From the NCBI GenBank assembly GCA_947053545.1, contig CAMRSY010000001.1, positions 101,815-165,814 on the forward strand: a DNA stretch of 64,000 nt. Direction: 5' to 3'. The translations under genes were made by a program, and so were the position numbers. Below are positions 1-8,069 of the stretch, one piece after another (position 1 is the stretch's first letter; each line of letters starts with the position of its first letter). The DNA comes from an uncultured Clostridia bacterium. GTDB lineage: Bacteria > Bacillota > Clostridia > Christensenellales > Borkfalkiaceae. Below the pieces are notes generated by a model, which saw only the letters and a list, made by a program, of their open reading frames with translations, did not search any database and was not told the origin of the DNA.

Positions 1-359
1 ATGGGATTTGCTATTACTATCTTCTTTTTGTCAACGCTGTACCCCGCAGCGCTTAAACTGTTGGACACGTCCTGCGCGGTTACCGAGCCGAACACCTTGC
101 CGTTTGCGCCGACCTTTATATGCACCGTAAACTTTTTACCGTTTATTTCGTCGGCAAGCGCTTTCATTGCTTTAAGCTCTTCACGCTTATGAAATTCGTC
201 CGCGCTCTTGCGCTGGTTAAGCTCGTTAATTTTTGTGGGAGTAGCCGCTTCCGCAAGCCCCTTTTTAATAAGAAAGTTGCGTGCGTAGCCCTCGTTTACC
301 TCCAACAGGTCACCCTTTTTGCCCTGTCCCTTTACGTCCTGCAATAAAATAATTTTCAT
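1..359 (-). CDS. rplI: 50S ribosomal protein L9 (3' end outside the window)
   Basis: L9 of the large ribosomal subunit. The reverse strand reads MKIILLQDVKGQGKKGDLLE from the ATG at 359, followed by the typical L9 segment with VNEGYARNFL. The first 119 codons are present: the N-terminal 23S rRNA-binding domain, the charged connecting helix and the start of the C-terminal domain; the rest lies beyond base 1. An AGGAG ribosome-binding site sits directly upstream (361-370, complement). Recognition is certain; only completeness is unknown. Confidence 0.97.
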   Translation of the reverse strand, partial: MKIILLQDVKGQGKKGDLLEVNEGYARNFLIKKGLAEAATPTKINELNQRKSADEFHKREELKAMKALADEINGKKFTVHIKVGANGKVFGSVTAQDVSNSLSAAGYSVDKKKIVIANP

Positions 360-494
360 TTTTAGCTCCTTTTAATACATTTTACTATCCGCCGCCGCTT
401 TTGTCAATAGGCGCGCATTCTGTTAACGCCTAATTTTATGCAAGCGTATATTTAAGCCGAACGCGGCGCACAATAATGTTACGGAGGTAGACAT

Positions 495-653
495 ATGGAA
501 ACCATTAATTTCGGAATTGCTTGCGACGTTTCAAAATGCAAGTACAACCACAACGGATGCAACTGCACCCTTGACAAGATTCACGTTGGTTCGACCTGCA
601 ACTGCCAGGACGACCACTGCACTTGTTGCGAAAGTTACTCCGCAAAGGTTTAA
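495..653 (+). CDS. Small cysteine-rich DUF1540 domain protein
   Basis: A 52-residue protein with nine cysteines (C10, C15, C22, C24, C35, C37, C42, C44, C45). The start, with CDVSKCKYN and a later DKIHVG, fits the DUF1540 family of short, probably metal-binding proteins of Firmicutes. The molecular role of the family is not established. A GGAGGT ribosome-binding site (483-488) lies just upstream of the ATG, and a strong hairpin terminator follows the stop, so it looks like a complete single-gene unit. It is divergent from rplI. The C-terminal CxC and CxCC pattern is denser than the family core needs. Confidence 0.8.
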   Translation: METINFGIACDVSKCKYNHNGCNCTLDKIHVGSTCNCQDDHCTCCESYSAKV

Positions 654-656
654 TTT

Positions 657-699
657 AAAAACGCGGCGCGCAATGTAACAAGTTGCGCGCCGCGTTTAT
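657..699. terminator. Bidirectional intrinsic terminator
   Basis: A 13-bp perfect GC-rich stem (661-673 with 683-695) with a 9-nt loop, T-rich on the right and A-rich on the left. It can end the DUF1540 transcript on the plus strand and the fhs-glnS-CvpA transcript on the minus strand. Confidence 0.85.
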
Positions 700-712
700 T
701 TACATATTTAAT

Positions 713-1861
713 TCAGTTAAACCATCCGCGGATAGGCATACCTTTAAACGATGACTCCATAGGATTAAACGTATAAACTCCGTCTCCCAGATGCGCATAA
801 CCAGCGTATGTGTTAAACTGCGCCATAAACGGCAAATCGTTTAAAGTATAAGCTATGCCGCCGAACACTATAAAAAGCATTACCACTACAGCGCACAAAA
901 GTATTGCGCCGAGCACGCCGTCAACCGCGCCGAAAACTGCGCTTTCACGAAATTTATCGAATATTTTAGGTAAAAATACCGCTATTAAAATTAAAACCAC
1001 AAGCGACAGCAAGAAAATGATTAATGCTATTAAAATGCGCGCAACCATGTCGGTCGCTCCGCCGAGGGAACCGGAAATTTTTGAAAGTATTCCGTTTTTA
1101 AGCGCTTCTACCGCGCCTGCGCAGGCGTCGCTGCACGCTATCGACCAAGCCGCCGCGCCAAACCCGACGGTAAGCCCCAAAACAACAACGATACATAAAA
1201 CCGAACTTATTCCGCCGTTGTAACCAATTCTTAAACTGATGGCAAACGCGCAGATTAAAGGCAAATCCAAAGCAAGGCAACGCCCGGTGCCAAGCCAGCT
1301 TGCCGAAGACAGGGAAGCGGAAAAAATGTTCCTTACTTTTTCTATCGATGACAAATCGGCAAAAAGTAGAATTAAAACTATTACAGTTGCTATGCCTGTT
1401 AAAGCATTTATACATCCGCTTATGGCGCCGGCCACGCCGTCGGTAACCCCCCAGGCGCCCGCCGACCTCTTTATTTTTCTGCCGTTGCGCAACTGTTTTT
1501 TATATTCGCGCCTGTCGCCGCTGTCAACGGCGTTTAAAATAAGTTCTTCGTTTTCCGCCCTTTCGTCGTATTTTTGGTATTCGGAAAGCTTTATGCGCGC
1601 GTTAACCGCCCTTGCCAACATATGTTTAACGGACAGCATTACCGCGGACGTTAAAAGCAAAACGATAACCGCGGTTAATATAACCGCCAAACCGTATCCG
1701 CCCGAGCCCTTTTTTACGCCCGAACCTATCAAACGCTCGAATAAAAGGGTAATTAAAACGGTTATACCCCAAAACGACGTTTTGGTAAATTTTCGGAAAA
1801 AGCCTACCGCCGCGCCGATAACGGCGACAACGCAGACCGAAATTATGAATACTGTCGACAT
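713..1861 (-). CDS. CvpA-like polytopic membrane protein
   Basis: A 382-residue protein with many hydrophobic segments: about two at the N-terminus, then a charged cytoplasmic stretch (roughly residues 90-135), then further membrane segments to about residue 350. The Gly/Ala-rich membrane segments and the motif FGAVDGVLGAILL near the C-terminus resemble the CvpA/colicin V production family, although it is longer than the usual ~180 residues and may hold two CvpA-like halves. It starts 9 bp after the glnS stop and is the last gene of the fhs-glnS operon. No enzyme motif was seen. Family placement is moderate and the function unknown. Confidence 0.6.
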   Translation of the reverse strand: MSTVFIISVCVVAVIGAAVGFFRKFTKTSFWGITVLITLLFERLIGSGVKKGSGGYGLAVILTAVIVLLLTSAVMLSVKHMLARAVNARIKLSEYQKYDERAENEELILNAVDSGDRREYKKQLRNGRKIKRSAGAWGVTDGVAGAISGCINALTGIATVIVLILLFADLSSIEKVRNIFSASLSSASWLGTGRCLALDLPLICAFAISLRIGYNGGISSVLCIVVVLGLTVGFGAAAWSIACSDACAGAVEALKNGILSKISGSLGGATDMVARILIALIIFLLSLVVLILIAVFLPKIFDKFRESAVFGAVDGVLGAILLCAVVVMLFIVFGGIAYTLNDLPFMAQFNTYAGYAHLGDGVYTFNPMESSFKGMPIRGWFN

Positions 1862-1870
1862 CCTGTTTCC

Positions 1871-3520
1871 TTATTTGTTGAAATTGTCCTTAAGCGAAAC
1901 AATTTCCGAAAGCCTCACCCTGCCGTTTTCGGGCCGGCAGACTTTATAATATCCGGTACGCATCAGCTGAAAGCTTTTGCCGGCGCTTTCGGCAGCATAC
2001 GGCTCTACCATACCCTTTCGTACAGTCACGCTGTCGGGATTAAGCCTTTCTGCATAGTCCTGATCGGGATATTCCTCGTCCTTTAAAAGCGGTTTATAGT
2101 TTACAAAGTCCGCTTCTGCGCCGTATTTTGCGTCAACCCACTGTATTACGCCCTTTGCCTTAACGTCGCTTTTTACAGTGCTGCCCGAACGTGTTTCGGG
2201 AAAATACGTACATAAAATTTCATTAATTTCGCCGTTTTCATCCGTAACAACGTCGTCGCACCGCACGATGTAAGCCGACTTTAAGCGCACCGTACCCCCC
2301 TTGCTTAGCCTTTTAAACTTTGGCGGAGGATTTACGGCGAAATCGCTTTGATCGATATAAACGCTGCCGGTAAATTTTACGGGACGCGTTGCCCCGCTTC
2401 CGTCCGCGGGATTCATTTCGAAATCGAGTTCCTCTTCTCCGCTATAGTTGGTTATCGTAAGCTTTAAAGGGTCGCAAACGCCCATTGCCCTTTCGGCGGT
2501 AACGTTAAGTTCGTCGCGGATACACTCGTCAAACTGTGCGATATTTACCACACCGTAGTTTTTTGCAACGCCGACGTCCGCGCAGAATTTACGCAGAGCC
2601 ATAGGCGGCACCCCGCGGTTTTTCAACCCGATAAGCGTAGGCATACGCGGGTCGTCCCAGCCGGAAACAAACCCGTCGTCGACAAGTTTTTTAAGATAGC
2701 GTTTTGACATTAACGTGTTGGTTATGTTAAGCCGTGCAAACTCGATTTGTCTGGGAACCGGTTTTCTAAAACCCGCCTTTTCAATTACCCAGTCGTATAA
2801 GGGACGGTGATTTTCAAATTCCAACGAACACAGCGAATGGGTTATCCCCTCTATTGCGTCGGAAACCGGATGCGCGAAATCGTACATAGGGTAAATGCAC
2901 CATTTATCGCCCTGACGGTAATGCGGAACATGGGCAATGCGGTAAATAACCGGATCGCGCATATTGATATTTGGCGACGCCATATCGATTTTAGCCCTTA
3001 ACACCTTAGACCCGTCGGGATATTTCCCCTCGCGCATTTCGTGGAAAAGCTGCAAATTTTCCTCTGCGCTTCTATTTCTGTAAGGGCTTTCCACGCCCGC
3101 CTCGGTAAGCGTTCCGCGCGTTGCCGTAATCTCTTCGGCAGTCAAATCGCAGACGTATGCGTTTCCCTCCCTGATATATTTTTCGGCTATCGCGTACATC
3201 TGCTCGTAATAATCGGAGGCAAAAAACAAATTGTCGTATTCGAATCCCAGCCATTTAACCGCGTCGATAATTGAATTTACGTACTCGTAATTTTCTTTAG
3301 CAGGGTTGGTATCGTCCATTCTTAAATTCATTTTGCCGTTGTATTTTTCCTTAACCCCGAAATTTATGCAAAGAGCCTTAACGTGCCCTATATGCGGATA
3401 ACCGTTGGGCTCGGGAGGAAAACGCACAACAATTTCGTTGCCGCGGCTTTCGAATTTACCTGTTTCAAGCTCTTCGTTAATATACTGTTCAATAAAATTA
3501 GTCGCTTCGGGAAGTTGCAT
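1871..3520 (-). CDS. glnS: Glutaminyl-tRNA synthetase
   Basis: A class I aminoacyl-tRNA synthetase that charges tRNA-Gln with glutamine. The 549 residues match full-length bacterial GlnRS. The signature region reads FPPEPNGYPHIGHVKAL (HIGH at about residues 42-45), and the KMSKS equivalent is LMSKRYL near residue 270, the form typical of GlnRS. The C-terminal beta-barrel anticodon-binding domains are present (for example FTGSVYIDQSDF). It sits between fhs (40 bp upstream) and the CvpA-like gene (9 bp downstream). A dedicated GlnRS implies that this organism need not rely only on GatCAB amidation for Gln-tRNA. Confidence 0.95.
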   Translation of the reverse strand: MQLPEATNFIEQYINEELETGKFESRGNEIVVRFPPEPNGYPHIGHVKALCINFGVKEKYNGKMNLRMDDTNPAKENYEYVNSIIDAVKWLGFEYDNLFFASDYYEQMYAIAEKYIREGNAYVCDLTAEEITATRGTLTEAGVESPYRNRSAEENLQLFHEMREGKYPDGSKVLRAKIDMASPNINMRDPVIYRIAHVPHYRQGDKWCIYPMYDFAHPVSDAIEGITHSLCSLEFENHRPLYDWVIEKAGFRKPVPRQIEFARLNITNTLMSKRYLKKLVDDGFVSGWDDPRMPTLIGLKNRGVPPMALRKFCADVGVAKNYGVVNIAQFDECIRDELNVTAERAMGVCDPLKLTITNYSGEEELDFEMNPADGSGATRPVKFTGSVYIDQSDFAVNPPPKFKRLSKGGTVRLKSAYIVRCDDVVTDENGEINEILCTYFPETRSGSTVKSDVKAKGVIQWVDAKYGAEADFVNYKPLLKDEEYPDQDYAERLNPDSVTVRKGMVEPYAAESAGKSFQLMRTGYYKVCRPENGRVRLSEIVSLKDNFNK

Positions 3521-3560
3521 AATTCTACCTCTTAACGCATTTTAATTATAAAAATAATTT

Positions 3561-5231
3561 TTACGACAGCCCCGAAATATTTCCGTTACCGTCGATATCT
3601 ATTTTTTCGGCGCAGGGCACCTTGCCAAGCCCCGGCATAAGCATAACGGAACCCGCTATCGCCACTATAAAACCCGCGCCGCCGCGGTATTCGATATCGC
3701 GCACGTAAATTTTAAATGCTGCGGGAGCGGCAAGTTTAGCCGGGTCGTCTGAAAGCGAATACTGAGTTTTGGCTATTATTACAGGCAATCCTTTGTCAAG
3801 CCCTTTAGCTTCCAACGCCGCAATTTTACTTTCCGCAATTTCGGAATATTCCGCGCCGTCGCCGCCGTAAATATTTTTTACTACGCCTTCAATTTTTTCC
3901 TTTACGTTGTCATTCAAACCGTAGGCATAGCTTAGTTTGCTTTCCTCTTCGCACGCGGATATTACCGCCTGAGCAAGCTCTTTTCCGCCGTCGCCGCCCT
4001 TTAAAAACACGTCGGTAAACACGGCTTTCGCTCCGATTTTTTCACACGCGTTCATAACGGCTTCTATCTCTTTCTCCGTGTCAGTCGCAAACCTGTTCAT
4101 CGCTACTACCACGGGCTTTTTATACACGTTTTTCACATTGCCGACGTGCTTCATTAAATTGGGCAAACCTTTATTTAACGCCGCAATATCTTCCGACGAA
4201 AGCGAATTTTTGTCCGCGCCGCCGTGCAGTTTCAGTGCCTTTACGGTTGCAACCACCACTACGCATTGCGGCTCGATACCGGCAACGCGGCACTTGGCGT
4301 CCAAAAACTTTTCCGCCCCTAAATCGGCGCCGAATCCGGCTTCGGTTACCGCGTAGTCGGCATAACTCATAGCAGCAAGCGTAGCGCGCACCGAATTGCA
4401 CCCGTGCGCTATATTTGCAAACGGCCCGCCGTGCACTATTGCGGGAGTTCCTTCCAGCGTTTGCACCAGATTGGGATTTATTGCGTCCTTTAAAAGGGTT
4501 GCCATTGCTCCTTCGGCATTAAGGTCGCGAGCGTAAACATATCCCCCTTTCGAATTTTCGCCTACAACTATGTTTCCCAATCGCTTTTTCAAATCGGATA
4601 TATCGCGTGCAAGGCACAAAACCGCCATAACTTCGCTTGCCGCCGTTATTGAAAAACTTTCCTTGCGCGAATAGCTTTCGCAACCCTTCATATTTCCTGC
4701 CAAACAGTCTAACGTGATATCGCGGAGAGCTCGGTCGTTCATATCCATACAGCGGTGAAAATGAACGGTTTGTATATCCAGCGCGTTTCCGCGGAAAATA
4801 TGATTGTCTATCATGGCGCACAATAAATTGTTTGCCGCGGTTATGGCGTGTATGTCGCCTGTAAAATGCAGATTTATATCCGCCATAGGCACTACCTGCG
4901 CATAGCCGCCGCCAGCCGCGCCGCCCTTGATTCCGAAAACGGGACCCAGAGAAGGTTCTCTTAAAGCAAGGCACACCTTTTTGCCAAGTTTTGCCATACC
5001 GTCGGCAAGACCGATTGAAACGGTGGTTTTTCCCTCGCCGCTTGCCGTGGGGTTTATGGCCGTTACAAGCACGAGTTTCGATTTCGGATTAAACTGTTTA
5101 AGGTTTATTTTCGCCTTATATTTACCGTAAGTTTCAAGCGCTTCTTCCCCGACGCCTAACTTTCCGGCAATTTCGCGGATATCTTTAAGCTGCGCGCTCT
5201 CTGCAATTTCAATGTCGCTAAGCATATACAC
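3561..5231 (-). CDS. fhs: Formate-tetrahydrofolate ligase
   Basis: Makes 10-formyl-THF from formate, THF and ATP in one-carbon metabolism (the methyl branch of Wood-Ljungdahl in acetogens, and purine supply generally). The 556 residues match the family. The P-loop region reads NPTASGEGKTTVSIGL (about residue 61), followed by LREPSLGPVFGIKGGAAGGG, both hallmarks. The start is ambiguous: GTG at 5231 has GGGAG 6 nt upstream, while ATG at 5225 is two codons later. It is first gene of the fhs-glnS-CvpA unit with an extended -10 promoter upstream. Confidence 0.96.
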   Translation of the reverse strand: MYMLSDIEIAESAQLKDIREIAGKLGVGEEALETYGKYKAKINLKQFNPKSKLVLVTAINPTASGEGKTTVSIGLADGMAKLGKKVCLALREPSLGPVFGIKGGAAGGGYAQVVPMADINLHFTGDIHAITAANNLLCAMIDNHIFRGNALDIQTVHFHRCMDMNDRALRDITLDCLAGNMKGCESYSRKESFSITAASEVMAVLCLARDISDLKKRLGNIVVGENSKGGYVYARDLNAEGAMATLLKDAINPNLVQTLEGTPAIVHGGPFANIAHGCNSVRATLAAMSYADYAVTEAGFGADLGAEKFLDAKCRVAGIEPQCVVVVATVKALKLHGGADKNSLSSEDIAALNKGLPNLMKHVGNVKNVYKKPVVVAMNRFATDTEKEIEAVMNACEKIGAKAVFTDVFLKGGDGGKELAQAVISACEEESKLSYAYGLNDNVKEKIEGVVKNIYGGDGAEYSEIAESKIAALEAKGLDKGLPVIIAKTQYSLSDDPAKLAAPAAFKIYVRDIEYRGGAGFIVAIAGSVMLMPGLGKVPCAEKIDIDGNGNISGLS

Positions 5232-5266
5232 ATTACGCTCCCTGATAAAAATAAAGAACCTAAATT

Positions 5267-5275
5267 ATTATATCA
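5267..5275 (-). promoter_or_regulatory. Probable promoter of fhs (extended -10)
   Basis: On the minus strand the sequence reads TGATATAAT, a perfect TATAAT with the TGn extension, about 36 bp before the fhs start. The -35 region at 17 bp is poor (TATACT), which the extended -10 may offset. Confidence 0.6.
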
Positions 5276-5340
5276 CACCCATGCGGCAAAGTATATAATT
5301 TAAACGCCGTTTTTAAAAAAATTTACGCGCGCGCGTTCGC

Positions 5341-5369
5341 TTGACTTTTTTTGCCGCAAAGAATAAAAT
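5341..5369 (+). promoter_or_regulatory. Promoter of the glycyl-tRNA synthetase gene
   Basis: TTGACT (5341-5346), a 17-bp spacer and TAAAAT (5364-5369). The leader of about 80 nt has an imperfect GC hairpin close to the ribosome-binding site (about 5418-5444). No T-box features (such as the AGGGTGG box) were seen. Confidence 0.7.
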
Positions 5370-5456
5370 TTAAAACAATCGGTAATTGAAAAAAATAAGC
5401 ACCGAATGAAATAAAAGGGCGCATTTTTGCCAAGTGCGCGCCGAAGGAGTTAATTT

Positions 5457-6860
5457 ATGGCGGATAAAAAAAGAGCGGTTACTCAGGAAAAGCTTGTTGC
5501 GCTTTGCAAAAACAGAGGATTTATTTTCCCCGGCAGCGAAATTTACGGTGGGCTTGCCAACACCTGGGATTTCGGGCCGCTTGGAGTAGAATTTAAAAAC
5601 AACGTTAAGAAGGCCTGGTGGAAAAAATTTGTACAGGAAAGCACTTTGAATACGGGGCTTGACTGCGCTATTTTAATGAATCCGCGCACTTGGAAAGCTT
5701 CGGGACACATAGGCGGATTCTCCGATCCGCTAATGGACTGCAAAAACTGCAAGGCGCGCCACCGCGCCGATAATCTTGCGGAAGACTACTGCAAAAAACA
5801 CAACCTCGACATTAAAATAGAAAGCCTTGACAACGACGGCCTGGAAAAGTTTATTGCCGACAAAAAAATTGCCTGCCCCGTTTGCGGCAAAAGCGAATTT
5901 ACGCCCATTAGAAAATTTAACCTTATGTTTAAAACTTTTCAGGGCGTTACCGAAGACACGGTTAACACAGTATACTTACGCCCCGAAACAGCGCAGGGCA
6001 TATTCGTTAATTTTAAAAACGTTCAGCGCTCTTCGCGTATGCGCGTGCCCTTCGGCATCGGACAGATAGGAAAGTCTTTCAGAAACGAAATTACGCCCGG
6101 AAATTTCATTTTCCGCGTGCGCGAATTCGAACAGATGGAGCTTGAATTCTTTTGCAAGCCGGGCACCGATTTAGAATGGTTTAATTATTGGAAAGACTAC
6201 TGCAAAAATTTCCTTTTATCGCTTGGTATGAAGGAAGAAAATCTTAAACTGCGCGACCACTCCCCCGAAGAGTTATGCTTCTATTCGAAGGCTACAACCG
6301 ATTTCGAATACAATTTCGCATTCGGCTGGGGCGAACTTTGGGGCGTTGCTGACAGAACCGATTACGATTTGAAACAACATCAAAGCGAAAGCGGCGAAAA
6401 TATGGAATACACCGACCCCGTTACAAATGAGAAATATATTCCTTACGTTATCGAACCTTCGCTGGGCGTTGAAAGATGCGTGCTTGCCCTTCTTACCGAC
6501 GCATACGACGAAGAGGTTTTAGACGCAGAGAAAAACGACGTGCGCACAGTTATGAGACTGCACCCCTTCCTTGCCCCCTACAAGGCGGCAATTTTGCCCT
6601 TGCAAAAAGGGCTTGCCGACAAGGCCGACGAGGTTTACAAAAAACTGGCAAAGAAATTTTCGGTAACTTACGACGTTACCGGTTCGATAGGAAAGCGATA
6701 CCGCCGTCAGGACGAAATAGGAACCCCTTACTGCATTACGGTTGATTTCGACACTATTGAAAACGACACCGTAACCGTACGCGACCGAGACAGTATGCTG
6801 CAGATACGCCTGCCTATTTCCGAGCTGGAAGCATACATTGAAAAGAGTTTGGAATTTTAA
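5457..6860 (+). CDS. glyQS: Glycyl-tRNA synthetase, homodimeric type
   Basis: A class II synthetase of the alpha2 type found in Gram-positive bacteria, archaea and eukaryotes, as opposed to the split GlyQ/GlyS type. The 467 residues match. It begins with the GlyRS pattern including [18 protein letters not shown], holds a zinc-type insertion with CKNC and CPVCG, the class II motif 2 region ([18 protein letters not shown]), motif 3 ([15 protein letters not shown]), and a C-terminal anticodon-binding domain with [18 protein letters not shown]. The ribosome-binding site AAGGAG precedes the ATG at a good distance. Monocistronic, with its own promoter and a strong terminator. Confidence 0.97.
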   Translation: MADKKRAVTQEKLVALCKNRGFIFPGSEIYGGLANTWDFGPLGVEFKNNVKKAWWKKFVQESTLNTGLDCAILMNPRTWKASGHIGGFSDPLMDCKNCKARHRADNLAEDYCKKHNLDIKIESLDNDGLEKFIADKKIACPVCGKSEFTPIRKFNLMFKTFQGVTEDTVNTVYLRPETAQGIFVNFKNVQRSSRMRVPFGIGQIGKSFRNEITPGNFIFRVREFEQMELEFFCKPGTDLEWFNYWKDYCKNFLLSLGMKEENLKLRDHSPEELCFYSKATTDFEYNFAFGWGELWGVADRTDYDLKQHQSESGENMEYTDPVTNEKYIPYVIEPSLGVERCVLALLTDAYDEEVLDAEKNDVRTVMRLHPFLAPYKAAILPLQKGLADKADEVYKKLAKKFSVTYDVTGSIGKRYRRQDEIGTPYCITVDFDTIENDTVTVRDRDSMLQIRLPISELEAYIEKSLEF

Positions 6861-6870
6861 ACGAAAATAA

Positions 6871-6909
6871 TAATTCGCCGCGGCATATGCCGCGGCGAAT
6901 TACTTTTTT
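6871..6909. terminator. Bidirectional terminator between convergent genes
   Basis: A 32-nt perfect palindrome (6871-6902) followed by a T-run on the plus strand. It separates glyQS from the convergent membrane protein gene. Confidence 0.9.
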
Positions 6910-6917
6910 ATTTACTT

Positions 6918-8054
6918 TTAACCGTCATCCTCGGACGTTTCGCCCAGTATCGAACTCACAATTTTTTTCCCTATTTTTTTACCTATGCGCTCTTTTAAAG
7001 TGGGCTTTTTTTGTTTCTGTGTTTTTTGCGCAGTTTTAACCTTCTTCTTTTTCTCTTCCACCTCTATACTGCCCTGAAGCTGTATTTCCTTGCAGGGATC
7101 AACGCTTATGTAGCCGCACTCCATCGCATATTCGAACACGTTTTTAATTACGCCCTCGGTAATATGCCTGTCGCTTTCGGGCACTTTGTTTACGAGAGCA
7201 ATTAAATGCGAGGAATTTATATTGGCCACTTTCTTTTTTCCGAGAGTAGGGATAAGCACATTGTCCACACATTTACCTATATCGTTCAAATAATTTTTCG
7301 ACACGCGCTGAATAGTTTTCGACGCCGCGTTTTCGCTGCTTAAAAGCTGATACCACTCTAGCACGACAAACGAGAATTTTAATTTTACTTTCGTGGGGGA
7401 TATAAGCCACCTGGCAAGCCCGCCCAATCCTCCGAAAATTAACGGAAACAGCGAAAGTATTACGAATATAATCGCTATAATAAGCGCTATAGTATCCAAA
7501 GCTACGGCTACAACGTCGCTTGTACCCGAAATAAGCGCCATTATAACCGCCGTAATACCCATGACAAGCGAGCTGAAGCGCACTACGAAGCGAAGCCAGG
7601 TTAACAGTTTTTTCTTCTTTTTAACGCTTTTGGTGTTTGCGCTTAAACCGAACACCAGACTGAAAACTATAAGTGTGACGGTTAAAATTACGTGCACCCC
7701 TATAATGGAAAACACCGCTACCCACGACGTATAGCCAACAATTTTATTTACGCCCAAAAACACCATAAACGCCACGTACAACAATGTGAATACCGAAGAT
7801 AAAACGGTATTGAATATTGCAAGGCGCCTTAATATCTGCGCACGGTTGGCGTAAACCGATTTTATAAGGCAACGTAAATCGAACACGTCTTTTGCAAGTG
7901 TGAAAGTTTCTTCCGCGTTTATCGTCCGCCGCACCTCTTTTATAAGCGCAACGGGGTTTTCGGCAGCGCCGCCGCTATCGGTACTTACATTCGAACGGAC
8001 TTCGTCCGCAGCAACTGCGGCTTCCGCCTTTGCTTCGTTTTCCTGAGGTTTCAT
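6918..8054 (-). CDS. Four-TM membrane protein with a possible integrase-type SAM-like domain
   Basis: A 378-residue protein of unknown function. Seen: an Ala/Glu-rich N-terminus, about four transmembrane segments (roughly residues 85-220, paired around a KKKKK loop), a soluble C-terminal domain (about 235-335), and a Lys-rich tail. The C-terminal domain reads like the core-binding (SAM-like) domain of tyrosine recombinases: an IPTLGKKKVANINSSHL stretch, then VIKNVFEYAMECGYISVDPC, the pattern that normally ends in 'A.e.g.I..NP'. No catalytic recombinase domain follows. It starts 15 bp after the ABC-F gene and is probably co-transcribed. The domain call is by eye only. Confidence 0.5.
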   Translation of the reverse strand: MKPQENEAKAEAAVAADEVRSNVSTDSGGAAENPVALIKEVRRTINAEETFTLAKDVFDLRCLIKSVYANRAQILRRLAIFNTVLSSVFTLLYVAFMVFLGVNKIVGYTSWVAVFSIIGVHVILTVTLIVFSLVFGLSANTKSVKKKKKLLTWLRFVVRFSSLVMGITAVIMALISGTSDVVAVALDTIALIIAIIFVILSLFPLIFGGLGGLARWLISPTKVKLKFSFVVLEWYQLLSSENAASKTIQRVSKNYLNDIGKCVDNVLIPTLGKKKVANINSSHLIALVNKVPESDRHITEGVIKNVFEYAMECGYISVDPCKEIQLQGSIEVEEKKKKVKTAQKTQKQKKPTLKERIGKKIGKKIVSSILGETSEDDG

Positions 8055-8069
8055 TTTAAACCGCCTTAA

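Noticed and set aside
1239-1949. 236-codon plus-strand frame
   Set aside because: Antisense to the CvpA-like gene and the end of glnS; low-complexity composition and no recognisable domain.
4519-4974. 151-codon minus-strand frame
   Set aside because: Lies in another frame within fhs, which is unmistakable; rich in Arg and Cys as expected for a shifted reading.
5370-5456. T-box leader before glyQS
   Set aside because: No AGGGTGG/ACCGCG box or specifier-loop pattern could be found, only a GC hairpin.
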